Positions 1-6,769 of a DNA stretch of 14,223 bases are shown in pieces. Source of the stretch: Ruminococcus sp. UBA4275. Lineage in GTDB: Bacteria; Bacillota; Clostridia; Oscillospirales; Ruminococcaceae. The position numbers and the translations under genes are program-made. Where the stretch lies: positions 1 to 14,223 of the forward strand of contig DGVV01000056.1 of NCBI GenBank assembly GCA_002395085.1. The letters run 5' to 3'. Under the pieces are notes generated by a model that did no database searches, was not told where the DNA came from, and saw nothing but the letters and a program-made list of their open reading frames with translations. The first letter of the stretch is position 1, and the number at the start of each line of letters is the position of its first letter.

Positions 1-49
1 AGCGCCCCATTATAATCATCGCGCAGCGATACCTTTATCGACAAGCTGA
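1..49. repeat. Left arm of terminal inverted repeat
   Basis: The first 49 bases are the reverse complement of the last 49 bases of the window, with 3 mismatches. The outer 36 bases are identical and all mismatches lie toward the inside. The inner edge touches the base of a stem-loop (49-80). Read outward, the frame through the codons for V-S-L-R-D-D-Y-N-G-A is open, so the arm may be the edge of a multicopy coding element. It could be the end of a mobile unit, or a dispersed repeat at which an assembly stopped. The sequence alone does not decide between these. Confidence 0.9.
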
Positions 50-80
50 GCGGCAGACAGTTCAAAGACTGTCTGCCGCT
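49..80 (-). terminator. Stem-loop downstream of NSS transporter, poor U-tract
   Basis: This is a perfect 13-bp stem (49-61 with 68-80) and a 6-nt loop, 9 bases beyond the transporter's stop codon. It is well placed to end minus-strand transcription. The base that would follow the stem enters the terminal repeat (cagcttgtcg on the minus strand), so there is no real U-run. Either the repeat has replaced the U-tract, or this is an RNA-stabilising 3' hairpin rather than an efficient intrinsic terminator. Confidence 0.65.
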
Positions 81-89
81 GTTTGATAT

Positions 90-1469
90 TCAGAGAATGC
101 CGAGCGAGACCAGCAGCAATCCAAAGAGCATCACCGGTGCGATGAACCGCACCATCACCAGATACAGCCCCTTTCTGCCAAAGCGCTCGCCGTTTTTCGT
201 TGCTTCGTCAATCACGGTCTGCGGCTTGATCACCCAGCCGATGAGGATGCAGGTTCCGATGGACAGCACCGGCATGAGAATCTGGTTGCTTGTGTAATCG
301 ACCAGATCCAGCACCTGTGCGTGGCTGCCGTTGGGAAGCATCACATCGAAATAGAGTGTGTTGTAGCCGAGGCAGACGATCACGCCGATGATGAGTGCAA
401 TTGCCGTCTCGAACACAACCGCCTTTTTTCTGCTCCAGCCGAACTTATCCATGAAACCAGAGACAACCGCTTCCAGCAGCGACATCGCACTGGTGAGTGC
501 CGCAAACAGCACCATGATAAAGAATGCCGCGCCGATGACCGTACCGGCAGCCCCCATCTGCGCAAAGACCTTCGGCAGCGCAATGAACATCAGACCGGGG
601 CCGCTGTTTGCAAGCCCCTCCTCGCCGGAGAAGGCGTAGACAGCCGGAATGATCATAACGCCCGCAAGGAATGCGACAAGCGTATCAAACAGCTCGATGC
701 GGTTGACGCTCTTGACAAGGTTGTCGTCATCGCGGAAATATGAGCCGTAAGTGACCATGATGCCCATTGCAACGCTGATGCTGTAGAAAAGCTGTCCCAT
801 CGCATCCATGATGACGGTGAAGATGTCGCGGATGTTCTTGCCGTGCAGATTGGGAATCACGTAGACGCGCATACCGTCCAGACCGGTCACGCCGTTGTGC
901 GAGAGCGTCAGCGAGAAGATCGCAATGCCGATGACCGCAAGCAGCAGAATCGGCATGAGGATTTTCGAGATCGCCTCAATGCCCTTGTTGACACCTTTAT
1001 AGATAACAAATGCCGTTGCAAGCAGGAAGATCACATCAAAGACAATCGGCTGCGCATATCCGGAGATGAATCCGGAGAAATAGCCGTCCTGTGCCGCGAT
1101 TCCTCCCGCGCCGGTCAGGAAGGCGGTGCAGTATTTCAGTACCCAGCCGCCGATGACGCAGTAATAGGGGAGGATGAGAAACGGGACAATCATTGCAAAT
1201 GCACCAAGCCAGCCGGCTTTCGGGTGCAGCTTGCTGTATGCGGTGAGGCATCCCTGCTTGGTCTTTCTGCCGATTGCGATTTCCGTAATCAGCAGCGTGA
1301 AGCCGAAGGTCAGTGCGAGGATGATGTAGACAACGAGGAACAATCCGCCGCCGTCTTTTGCCGCGAGGTATGGGAATCGCCAGATGTTGCCGAGTCCGAC
1401 GGCGCTGCCTGCCGCTGCGAGAATGAAGCCGAGTGAACTTGAGAACGAATTCCGTTTTTCTGTGTTCAT
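90..1469 (-). CDS. Sodium-dependent (NSS/SNF family) transporter
   Basis: This 459-residue membrane protein belongs to the neurotransmitter:sodium symporter family, which takes up amino acids or related solutes with Na+. The N-terminus carries the family signature: G-S-A-V-G-L-G-N-I-W-R-F-P-Y at about residues 21-34, with N28 matching the Na1-site Asn of LeuT. I count about 11 hydrophobic segments and none after residue 459, as in the 11-segment bacterial members such as MhsT rather than 12-segment LeuT. The substrate cannot be read from the sequence. I chose the ATG at 1469 because AGAAGGAAA lies just upstream and because a longer in-frame start at 1535 would overlap the promoter -10. It is transcribed alone, divergently from guaA, and ends at the hairpin beside the left repeat. 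Confidence 0.93.
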   Translation of the reverse strand: MNTEKRNSFSSSLGFILAAAGSAVGLGNIWRFPYLAAKDGGGLFLVVYIILALTFGFTLLITEIAIGRKTKQGCLTAYSKLHPKAGWLGAFAMIVPFLILPYYCVIGGWVLKYCTAFLTGAGGIAAQDGYFSGFISGYAQPIVFDVIFLLATAFVIYKGVNKGIEAISKILMPILLLAVIGIAIFSLTLSHNGVTGLDGMRVYVIPNLHGKNIRDIFTVIMDAMGQLFYSISVAMGIMVTYGSYFRDDDNLVKSVNRIELFDTLVAFLAGVMIIPAVYAFSGEEGLANSGPGLMFIALPKVFAQMGAAGTVIGAAFFIMVLFAALTSAMSLLEAVVSGFMDKFGWSRKKAVVFETAIALIIGVIVCLGYNTLYFDVMLPNGSHAQVLDLVDYTSNQILMPVLSIGTCILIGWVIKPQTVIDEATKNGERFGRKGLYLVMVRFIAPVMLFGLLLVSLGIL

Positions 1470-1535
1470 GATGATTTCCTTCTGTCTTTCATATACTGAT
1501 TCGCGCATTCCTGAAAAAGATGCGCAGTCTCTCAT

Positions 1536-1564
1536 ATTATAGCAAATCTGCCGGTATTTGTCAA
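1536..1564 (-). promoter_or_regulatory. Promoter of the NSS transporter gene
   Basis: On the minus strand, TTGACA (1564-1559) and TATAAT (1541-1536) are separated by 17 bp, a full housekeeping sigma consensus. Transcription would start near 1529, giving a leader of about 60 nt. A small hairpin in the leader (GCGCAT 1503-1508 pairing with ATGCGC 1520-1525) is too short to call a riboswitch. Confidence 0.85.
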
Positions 1565-1631
1565 GGCGGATGTGGCAGGATAATCCATTTTTGATAGAGC
1601 GATTCCGAAGTTCCGGTATGCCGATTCGCAG

Positions 1632-1661
1632 TTGACAAATCCTGCGGCAGTATGATATAAT
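1632..1661 (+). promoter_or_regulatory. Promoter of guaA, extended -10
   Basis: TTGACA (1632-1637) and TATAAT (1656-1661) are 18 bp apart, with a TG one base before the -10 (extended -10). The start of transcription should fall near 1668. That leaves a leader of only about 43 nt, too short for a purine riboswitch, so no RNA-level guanine control is visible. Confidence 0.87.
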
Positions 1662-1710
1662 GAAGAAAATACGGCGCTGTCAGAATCGCGCCAGCAAAAG
1701 GAGGATCACT

Positions 1711-2691
1711 ATGAGTTCCAATGTCAGACCCGAATCTATGGAAAGAATCACCAATGAAGCACTTGCTAAGGCTTTTATCGACGAGCAGATCAAGGAGCTG
1801 CGCGCACAGATCGGCTGCAAGAAAGTGCTGCTGGCACTGTCCGGCGGCGTTGACAGCTCTGTTGTTGCGGCACTGCTGATCAAGGCGGTTGGTCAGCAGC
1901 TTGTCTGCGTCCATGTCAACCACGGTCTCCTGCGCAAGGGCGAACCGGAGCAGGTTGTCGATGTGTTCCGCAATCAGATGAACGCAAACCTCGTCTATGT
2001 CGATGCGGTTGACCGTTTCCTCGATAAGCTTGCGGGCGTCGCAGAGCCGGAGAAGAAGCGCAAGATCATCGGCGCAGAGTTCATCCGCGTTTTCGAGGAG
2101 GAGGCGCGCAAACTCGACGGCATCGAATTTCTCGCACAGGGTACGATCTATCCCGACATTCTCGAAAGCGACGGCGTGAAGGCGCATCACAATGTCGGCG
2201 GTCTGCCGGAGGATATGCAGTTTGAGCTGGTCGAGCCGATCAAGCTGCTGTTCAAAGACGAAGTACGTGTCGTCGGCAAAGCACTGGGTCTGCCTGATAA
2301 TATGGTGTTCCGTCAGCCGTTCCCCGGCCCCGGTCTCGGCGTGCGCTGCCTTGGCGCAATTACCCGTGACCGCCTCGAAGCCGTCCGCGAAAGTGATGCC
2401 ATCCTGCGTGAGGAGTTTGCAAAGAACGGTCTCGAAGGCAAGGTCTGGCAGTATTTTACCGCTGTTCCGGATTTCCGCTCCGTCGGCGTCAAGGACGGCA
2501 AGCGTACCTTTGCCTATCCCGTCATCATCCGCGCGGTCAATACCACCGATGCCATGACCGCGACCGTCGAGAATGTCCCCTTTGATCTGCTCCAGCATAT
2601 CACTGCGCGCATTACCGCTGAGGTCGAAAACGTCAACCGCGTGCTGTTCGATCTCACCCCGAAGCCCTCGGCTACGATTGAGTGGGAATAA
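1711..2691 (+). CDS. guaA: GMP synthase, ATP-pyrophosphatase/dimerisation part (no glutaminase domain)
   Basis: This protein catalyses the amination of XMP to GMP, the last step of guanine nucleotide synthesis in the cytoplasm. The 326 residues hold the N-type ATP-pyrophosphatase P-loop S-G-G-V-D-S-S (44-50), the F-L-A-Q-G-T-I-Y-P-D segment, H-H-N-V-G-G-L-P, and the F-P-G-P-G-L-G-V-R motif. The C-terminal dimerisation domain ends in T-I-E-W-E, as in other GuaA proteins. Bacterial GuaA is usually about 510-525 residues, with an N-terminal class I glutamine amidotransferase of about 190. None is present here and none is encoded upstream. The ATG at 1711 follows AAAGGAGG (1697-1704) by 6 nt; an earlier in-frame ATG at 1660 overlaps the -10 and is rejected. 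The protein must either pair with a separate amidotransferase subunit, as in archaea, or use ammonia. Confidence 0.93.
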   Translation: MSSNVRPESMERITNEALAKAFIDEQIKELRAQIGCKKVLLALSGGVDSSVVAALLIKAVGQQLVCVHVNHGLLRKGEPEQVVDVFRNQMNANLVYVDAVDRFLDKLAGVAEPEKKRKIIGAEFIRVFEEEARKLDGIEFLAQGTIYPDILESDGVKAHHNVGGLPEDMQFELVEPIKLLFKDEVRVVGKALGLPDNMVFRQPFPGPGLGVRCLGAITRDRLEAVRESDAILREEFAKNGLEGKVWQYFTAVPDFRSVGVKDGKRTFAYPVIIRAVNTTDAMTATVENVPFDLLQHITARITAEVENVNRVLFDLTPKPSATIEWE

Positions 2692-2831
2692 GCCCGGAGC
2701 CCGGGCAGGCAATTTCGCGCCTTGGCATTATGCGCGTATTGGCGCACATTCCGCGAGATATTGTCTGCTGGTTCGATCATGTAAGGCTGCCTATCATTGG
2801 CAACAGTTATAAATAATCTGTTTGAAAAGAT

Positions 2832-2872
2832 AAGAGCTATCCGATTCGTATTGGAATCGGATAGCTCTTTTT
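2832..2872 (+). terminator. Intrinsic terminator of guaA (also usable on the minus strand)
   Basis: A perfect 16-bp stem (2832-2847 with 2854-2869) and a 6-nt loop is followed by five T (2868-2872), about 140 bases after the guaA stop. Read on the minus strand it follows the coding remnant and leads into a weaker T-rich stretch. The stem core GAGCTATCCGAT is nearly the same as in the terminator at 4693-4735. Confidence 0.9.
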
Positions 2873-2874
2873 GT

Positions 2875-3003
2875 TTATTCAGATTTGTTATCCTTTAAGG
2901 CTCTGCGTTCAGCTTCATTCCTCGCCGCTTCCGACCTCGGATCCCTATACCTCCACTGGTCATACTCCTCGCGGCTGATAAAATTATTATAGCACAGCGA
3001 TAC
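2875..3003 (-). pseudogene. Short C-terminal coding remnant, possibly from a recombinase or other mobile-element protein
   Basis: The minus-strand frame ending at a TAA (2875-2877) reads F-I-S-R-E-E-Y-D-Q-W-R-Y-R-D-P-R, then a charged tail ending D-N-K-S-E. From memory, an E-Y-D-x-W-R-Y segment of this kind occurs near the C-termini of recombinases and other proteins of conjugative elements in Clostridia; this resemblance is a recollection, not a search result. No credible start or ribosome binding site precedes it. Going upstream, the frame runs into the promoter and body of the oppositely oriented regulator, so an intact gene is unlikely. It ends right beside a terminator hairpin, as a real 3' end would. 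It could also be chance coding-like sequence. Confidence 0.35.
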
Positions 3004-3020
3004 CGAATCAGAACGCCTGA
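2986..3020. repeat. Diverged internal copy of the end repeat
   Basis: ATTATA (2986-2991) followed directly by gcacagcgatacc (2992-3004) matches ATTATA (9-14) and gcgcagcgatacc (21-33) of the left end in 18 of 19 positions, with 6 bases missing between the blocks. After a 10-base diverged spacer comes GCCTGA (3015-3020). This is at the same distance as in the inverted right-end copy, which has GCCTGA; the left end has AGCTGA. The copy is in the same orientation as the left arm and forms the upstream edge of the coding remnant. Confidence 0.55.
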
Positions 3021-3043
3021 TTGTAAATTTTCTGTGAACACTA

Positions 3044-3072
3044 TTGACTATTATCACTTTTGAGAATATAAT
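3044..3072 (+). promoter_or_regulatory. Promoter of the regulator-hydrolase pair
   Basis: TTGACT (3044-3049) and TATAAT (3067-3072) are separated by 17 bp. The expected start is near 3079, with only about 20 nt of leader before the regulator's ATG. Confidence 0.8.
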
Positions 3073-3097
3073 AATACATGAGAAAGGTGGTGCGGCT

Positions 3098-3601
3098 ATG
3101 AAGCTCTCCGAAATCATCACAAACCCCGTCAGAATGAAGATCATGCAGTTTATCCAGATGAACGGCGAATCGACGACCAGACAGATTTGCGAGGCGCTTC
3201 CGGATGTTCCTGCGCCCACGCTTTACCGGCATATCAACTATCTTCTGAAGGAAGAAGTGCTGGTTGTCAAAGCGGAACGCAAGGTGCGCGGAAGTCTGGA
3301 AAGACTTCTGGCACTGAATGAAGACAAGGTGTCTGAAAATGCAGATATTGCTGATACGGCATATCAGTTCCTCATGACACTGTACGGAAGCTTTCAGCGG
3401 TACAGTGAACAGGAAAATGCTGATCCTGTTGCGGATATGTTGTCTCTGCGGACCTATATGCTGACGCTGACAGACGAAAGCTGCGCACATTGCCTTCAGG
3501 AGATCCGCGAGGTTCTGCGAAAGTATGCTGAACCGGAAAAAGGCGGAAAAAGCAGAAGCCTTTCTGTGATCTCTGCACCTGTTTCGGATGCGGAGAAATA
3601 G
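3098..3601 (+). CDS. Winged-helix (ArsR-like HTH) transcriptional regulator
   Basis: This is a 167-residue, probably cytoplasmic DNA-binding protein. The N-terminal 70 residues form a winged helix-turn-helix: M-K-L-S-E-I-I-T-N-P-V-R-M-K-I-M is the typical first helix of ArsR-like regulators ('lower the genome copy of a site near its own gene' being their usual role), the recognition helix lies around A-P-T-L-Y-R-H-I-N-Y-L (38-48), and the wing follows. The C-terminal half is helical and has no family I can name; it could bind a ligand or mediate dimerisation. The ATG at 3098 follows AAAGGTGG (3083-3090) by 7 nt. An upstream in-frame TTG at 3044 lies in the -35 and is rejected. The alpha/beta hydrolase starts 72 bp downstream with no promoter of its own that I can see, so the regulator probably controls the pair, but its operator is not obvious. 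Confidence 0.82.
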   Translation: MKLSEIITNPVRMKIMQFIQMNGESTTRQICEALPDVPAPTLYRHINYLLKEEVLVVKAERKVRGSLERLLALNEDKVSENADIADTAYQFLMTLYGSFQRYSEQENADPVADMLSLRTYMLTLTDESCAHCLQEIREVLRKYAEPEKGGKSRSLSVISAPVSDAEK

Positions 3602-3673
3602 TGAAGGATTCAGCGCGCGTTTGCCGTTCACGTATGTCTGCGGGGCGGCTGATTGTTTGATGAGGTGAATAGT

Positions 3674-4606
3674 ATGGAAAAGCAAATTACAATTCAGGGC
3701 GAATATCTGATCGGGACAACAATCACTTATGAAGACGAGAGCCGGAAATCTCCTGCTGTGGTCATCATCATGGGAACAGGAAAACTGGACCGTGACGGCA
3801 ACGGCTTCGGATTCCGTTCCAATCTCTACAAAGATCTGGCGCAGGTTTTTGCGGACTGCGGCTGTGTAACCGCACGCTATGACAAGCGCGGTACGCACGC
3901 TTCAGGCGGCAGATTCAACAGCACTGGTCTTTCTGATCTGGTCAATGATGCGATTGCCGTCGTTCAGTATCTGAAAAAGCTGCCCTATGTGGATGAAAAC
4001 AGAATTCTTGTCTGCGGACACAGCGAGGGAACGATGATTGCCACGCTGCTGGCAGAGCGTGAGGAGACAGCAGGGCTGGTGCTGCTGGGCGGCGCAGGCA
4101 CGAATCTGAAAGATGCGATGTATTATCAGAATCAGTTTGCAGCAAAGGATATTCCCCGCATGAAGGGTTTGTCCGGTGCCATCATGCGGAAATCTTTCGA
4201 CCTGAAAAAACAGCTTGCCCTGCTGGATGAAATGTTCCGGAAAAGCGGGGAAACCACCAAAGATACGATACACTTCAAAGGGGCAGCCGTGCCTGCAAAA
4301 TGGCTGAGAGAACACGGCGCATTTACCACAGAGAAATATGTTGACATTCTGAAAAAATACAAAAAGCCTGTGCTTGCAATTACAGGCAAGGCAGATTTTC
4401 AGGCGGATTATCACAAACTGGAAGCCTTTCAGGGAGAAAGTCATATCTGCTGCTGTGCGCCGGATGGTCTGACGCATATTTTGCGGGTAAGCAGCGGCGA
4501 GACCAGCATTCTGAAGGCCAATCAGTTGTACCGCAGCCTTGTGAAAGAACCGCTTGACAGCAATCTGATTCAGACCATTCAAAACTGGCTGAACACTGCC
4601 TTCTGA
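3674..4606 (+). CDS. Alpha/beta hydrolase (serine esterase/peptidase fold)
   Basis: This is a 310-residue cytoplasmic hydrolase with no signal peptide. The nucleophile elbow is G-H-S-E-G (115-119, Ser117). A likely acid follows strand I-T-G-K-A-D (Asp241), and the likely catalytic His is in G-L-T-H (His268). The strand V-V-I-I-M-G-T-G (29-36) would supply the oxyanion region, and A-R-Y-D-K-R-G-T (67-74) is typical of dienelactone-hydrolase-like and acyl-aminoacyl-peptidase-like members. The substrate is unknown. The ATG at 3674 is preceded by GAGGTG (3662-3667), 6 nt away. It sits 72 bp behind the winged-helix regulator, probably in the same transcript, and ends at a bidirectional terminator. 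The fold is clear; any specific enzyme name would be a guess. Confidence 0.87.
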   Translation: MEKQITIQGEYLIGTTITYEDESRKSPAVVIIMGTGKLDRDGNGFGFRSNLYKDLAQVFADCGCVTARYDKRGTHASGGRFNSTGLSDLVNDAIAVVQYLKKLPYVDENRILVCGHSEGTMIATLLAEREETAGLVLLGGAGTNLKDAMYYQNQFAAKDIPRMKGLSGAIMRKSFDLKKQLALLDEMFRKSGETTKDTIHFKGAAVPAKWLREHGAFTTEKYVDILKKYKKPVLAITGKADFQADYHKLEAFQGESHICCCAPDGLTHILRVSSGETSILKANQLYRSLVKEPLDSNLIQTIQNWLNTAF

Positions 4607-4692
4607 TCGGTTTGCATTGTGATCTTGTATCCTGAAGCGGGAGCTTTTCGCGGGCAGAGTACGCCGGCATGATCCGGCGGTGACAATATATA

Positions 4693-4735
4693 AAAAGAGC
4701 TATCTGATTCACACGCGGATCAGATAGCTCTTTTG
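4693..4735. terminator. Bidirectional terminator between hydrolase and CotH gene
   Basis: The stem 4693-4708 with 4719-4734 pairs 16 bases, the outer four being A-T pairs that serve as the T-run on either strand. It lies between two convergent genes and can end both. The minus-strand exit is the richer one (ttttta). The 161-bp gap here also holds a small hairpin (CGCCGG 4662-4667 with CCGGCG 4674-4679). The stem core is GAGCTATCTGAT, one base pair different from the guaA terminator. Confidence 0.88.
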
Positions 4736-4767
4736 CTGCTGATGTGCCGTTCAGCAGTACATCTGTT

Positions 4768-6567
4768 TCAGGGTTTGCCAATGGTTTCTTCGAGGCATTC
4801 TGTGATGAATTCGTACCGCTGATCATAAAACTGCCGGAGGGAATCCACCGCATCCTGATAATTGCGTTCGGCTTCCGCTCCGCCGACGATCTTGCTCCAG
4901 AAGCGGTTATAGGTGTCGATTGCCATATCATGACGGGCGGCAGAAAGCCGGTCAATTTCGCTGCTGACGCGCGCCTTGCCGAAATTCTGTGCAGCGATTT
5001 CCAGAAAGGTGTCAGCGAATTCGGAACGGAAGCTGTCGTTTGCAAGTGCGGCGCGGAACAGGTCTGCTAAAAAGCAATCCTTTTCCAGCAGCGTTTCAAA
5101 GCTGTTTTCATCGGGCTGCGCTTTTCCGTAAAGACCCGAACTGAACTCTGTATCAAACAGGATAAACCGCCATTTTCCGTCGGCACAGGGATTTGATCCG
5201 TCAACGGTCTGTGCCTTCCACATGGCAGAATTCGGCTTGCCCCAGTCTGCATTGTTGATGTAGATTTCTGTGCTGACATAATCCATAAAGCTCTGCATAT
5301 CCACAGCGCTGCAAAGCTGACCGTAGGTATCCTGCTGCGAAAAATCGGTATTCCGGATCCAGTTCCAGAGTTGTTTCCATTCCTGAAAGCCTGCTTCTGT
5401 GCCGGATTCGAGTGCCTCTTTTTTGATGAGGCAGACATCGTTTGCCGGAACACCGTAATGCGAATGGATGGTATCGGCATCGACCTTTTCGGTCAGCTCA
5501 TACTGTCCCCAGAATTCGCCGTTGATGAACAGAATACAGGGGGTCATACCCTGCGTGAGAAACGCCCTGTCAGCAGTCAGCGACTGCACCAGCTTATCGC
5601 TGAAGCGGGTGTACTGTGCATCGTTGCCGCCGTTTCGCAGCACAAAGCTGTCAAATTCCGTGATGGGCGCGCTGCCGTTCTGCTGCCGGACTGTACCGGA
5701 AAAGAGGTCATATTCCAGTTTTCCCGCGCCGTATTCCTTTCTGGCGTAGACTTTCAGGCTTTTCTGCGGATAGGACCGCGTAGCACCGCCGTGAATGCGG
5801 ATGCCGAAATCCTGCGATGCCGCAAGCTGTCCGTCTGCAAAAAACTGGAGTGTGGCTTGCCGTTCCCACGCTTTGCCTTTCTGCGTATAATTGGCGGGCA
5901 TGAAATAATCCGGCGTTTCCGCATCATAATCCGGACCGTTTTTCCAGTCATCATACGTCTTTCCCAGTGTGTAGATGCCGGTATCGAAGTCAAACAGATT
6001 CTTTTCATCGGTGATCAGCGAAATGACTGCGGTATCCTGATAGTACGCCGCCTTCTGGTCATACCCGATGAAATAGGTCAGTGTTACCGTATCACTCTGT
6101 CTGCCGCTGCTGTCAATCGCGACAGCCCTTAAAACGGTTGCCTTGTCAGTTTTCCCAGCCGGCAGAAAGTACTCTGCATAGGCGGCGGGCTGTGCAATGT
6201 CTGTATGCATACTCAGTTTGTTCTCATCCTGCGAACGGTCCTGAATGCAGATTGGCGCTGTATATTGCAGACTGTCCGCATCCGGCATACTGCCGTCAAG
6301 GGTATAGTAAACGGTGCTGCCGGAATCTGCGGAAACGGTGAGACAGAATGCGGAATCATAGAAGCCGCTTCCGGCAGAGAAATGCATTCCCGCAGCGTCA
6401 AACGGCGCTTGTACATCCGCGAATACGGAATCTGCGGTTTCGGCTTGTGTCTTACCGACATCGGATTCTGCCGGCTGACCGGAACTGCTGTCTGAACCGG
6501 CACAGGCAGTCAGCAGCAGACTGATTGTGCAGCACAGCAACAGAGTATGTTGATGCGATGTTTGCAT
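4768..6567 (-). CDS. CotH-domain lipoprotein with N-terminal chitobiase C-terminal-like domain
   Basis: This 599-residue exported lipoprotein has a hydrophobic signal ending in the lipobox L-T-A-C (19-22, Cys22). A Ser/Gly-rich linker follows to about residue 60. Residues about 63-166 fit the chitobiase/beta-hexosaminidase C-terminal-like domain (Y-Y-T-L-D-G-S-M-P). Residues about 175-585 fit CotH: F-G-I-R-I-H-G-G (254-261), the lysine-bearing Q-K-S-L-K (268-272), N-N-A-D-W-G-K-P-N (438-446), and W-R-F-I-L-F-D-T-E-F (466-475). CotH of Bacillus is an atypical spore-coat kinase, but many gut Clostridia carry secreted CotH proteins, some linked to cellulosomes or surface assembly. The substrate here is unknown. 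The start is firm: AGGAGG lies 5 nt before the ATG. It is divergent from the ABC operon and has its own promoter. Confidence 0.9.
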   Translation of the reverse strand: MQTSHQHTLLLCCTISLLLTACAGSDSSSGQPAESDVGKTQAETADSVFADVQAPFDAAGMHFSAGSGFYDSAFCLTVSADSGSTVYYTLDGSMPDADSLQYTAPICIQDRSQDENKLSMHTDIAQPAAYAEYFLPAGKTDKATVLRAVAIDSSGRQSDTVTLTYFIGYDQKAAYYQDTAVISLITDEKNLFDFDTGIYTLGKTYDDWKNGPDYDAETPDYFMPANYTQKGKAWERQATLQFFADGQLAASQDFGIRIHGGATRSYPQKSLKVYARKEYGAGKLEYDLFSGTVRQQNGSAPITEFDSFVLRNGGNDAQYTRFSDKLVQSLTADRAFLTQGMTPCILFINGEFWGQYELTEKVDADTIHSHYGVPANDVCLIKKEALESGTEAGFQEWKQLWNWIRNTDFSQQDTYGQLCSAVDMQSFMDYVSTEIYINNADWGKPNSAMWKAQTVDGSNPCADGKWRFILFDTEFSSGLYGKAQPDENSFETLLEKDCFLADLFRAALANDSFRSEFADTFLEIAAQNFGKARVSSEIDRLSAARHDMAIDTYNRFWSKIVGGAEAERNYQDAVDSLRQFYDQRYEFITECLEETIGKP

Positions 6568-6647
6568 GGAATCCTCCTGAGAGAAAAGTCATTCGGGAAA
6601 ACGAAGGCAGGGACGGTCGTTGAGATTGCAGCAAATACAGCATCTCT

Positions 6648-6676
6648 ATTGTACCATGAATGCGGTCTGCGGTCAA
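6648..6676 (-). promoter_or_regulatory. Promoter of the CotH lipoprotein gene
   Basis: On the minus strand, TTGACC (6676-6671) and TACAAT (6653-6648) are 17 bp apart. The start near 6641 gives a leader of about 75 nt before the AGGAGG and ATG. Confidence 0.82.
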
Positions 6677-6740
6677 TACATTTTTGCATTTTCCGCATAG
6701 CATCCATGTTTTCATTCTGAGACCGGATCTTCCGTTCCCA

Positions 6741-6769
6741 TTGTTTTTCTGTGTATAATATGTTATAAT
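6741..6769 (+). promoter_or_regulatory. Distal promoter candidate of the ABC operon
   Basis: TTGTTT (6741-6746) and TATAAT (6764-6769) are 17 bp apart. A second TATAAT lies at 6754-6759. A transcript from here would carry a leader of about 150 nt through the phased repeats. The -10 is overlapped by an inverted repeat. Confidence 0.6.

Larger units (their letters stand above)
2692..3097. other. Gene-poor stretch between guaA and the winged-helix regulator
   Basis: Just after the guaA stop there is a 6-bp GC hairpin (GCCCGG 2692-2697 with CCGGGC 2701-2706), then a smaller one (TGCGC 2731-2735 with GCGCA 2742-2746). Nothing else is recognisable up to about 2830. The remainder holds the guaA terminator, a short minus-strand coding remnant, a diverged copy of the end repeat, and the promoter of the next gene. 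No intact gene is supported here. Confidence 0.6.

Noticed and set aside
1665..1710. Purine riboswitch in front of guaA
   Set aside because: The promoter leaves only about 43 nt of leader, and no purine-aptamer core is present.
1660..1710. Earlier ATG start for guaA
   Set aside because: That ATG lies within the -10 element. The ATG at 1711 has a full AAAGGAGG at ideal distance.
1561..2712. A 383-codon minus-strand open frame opposite guaA
   Set aside because: It is a mirror of guaA's codon bias, rich in Asp, Glu and Ala with no domain or ribosome binding site. guaA on the other strand is unmistakable.
2692..2800. Possible tRNA or structured RNA after guaA (GGTTCGATC segment and two small hairpins)
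   Set aside because: The GGTTCGATC is not flanked by pairing T-stem arms, and no acceptor or anticodon stem can be built around it.
3041..3898. A 285-codon minus-strand open frame over the regulator and hydrolase start
   Set aside because: It overlaps a clear promoter and two well-supported plus-strand genes, and the composition is noise-like.
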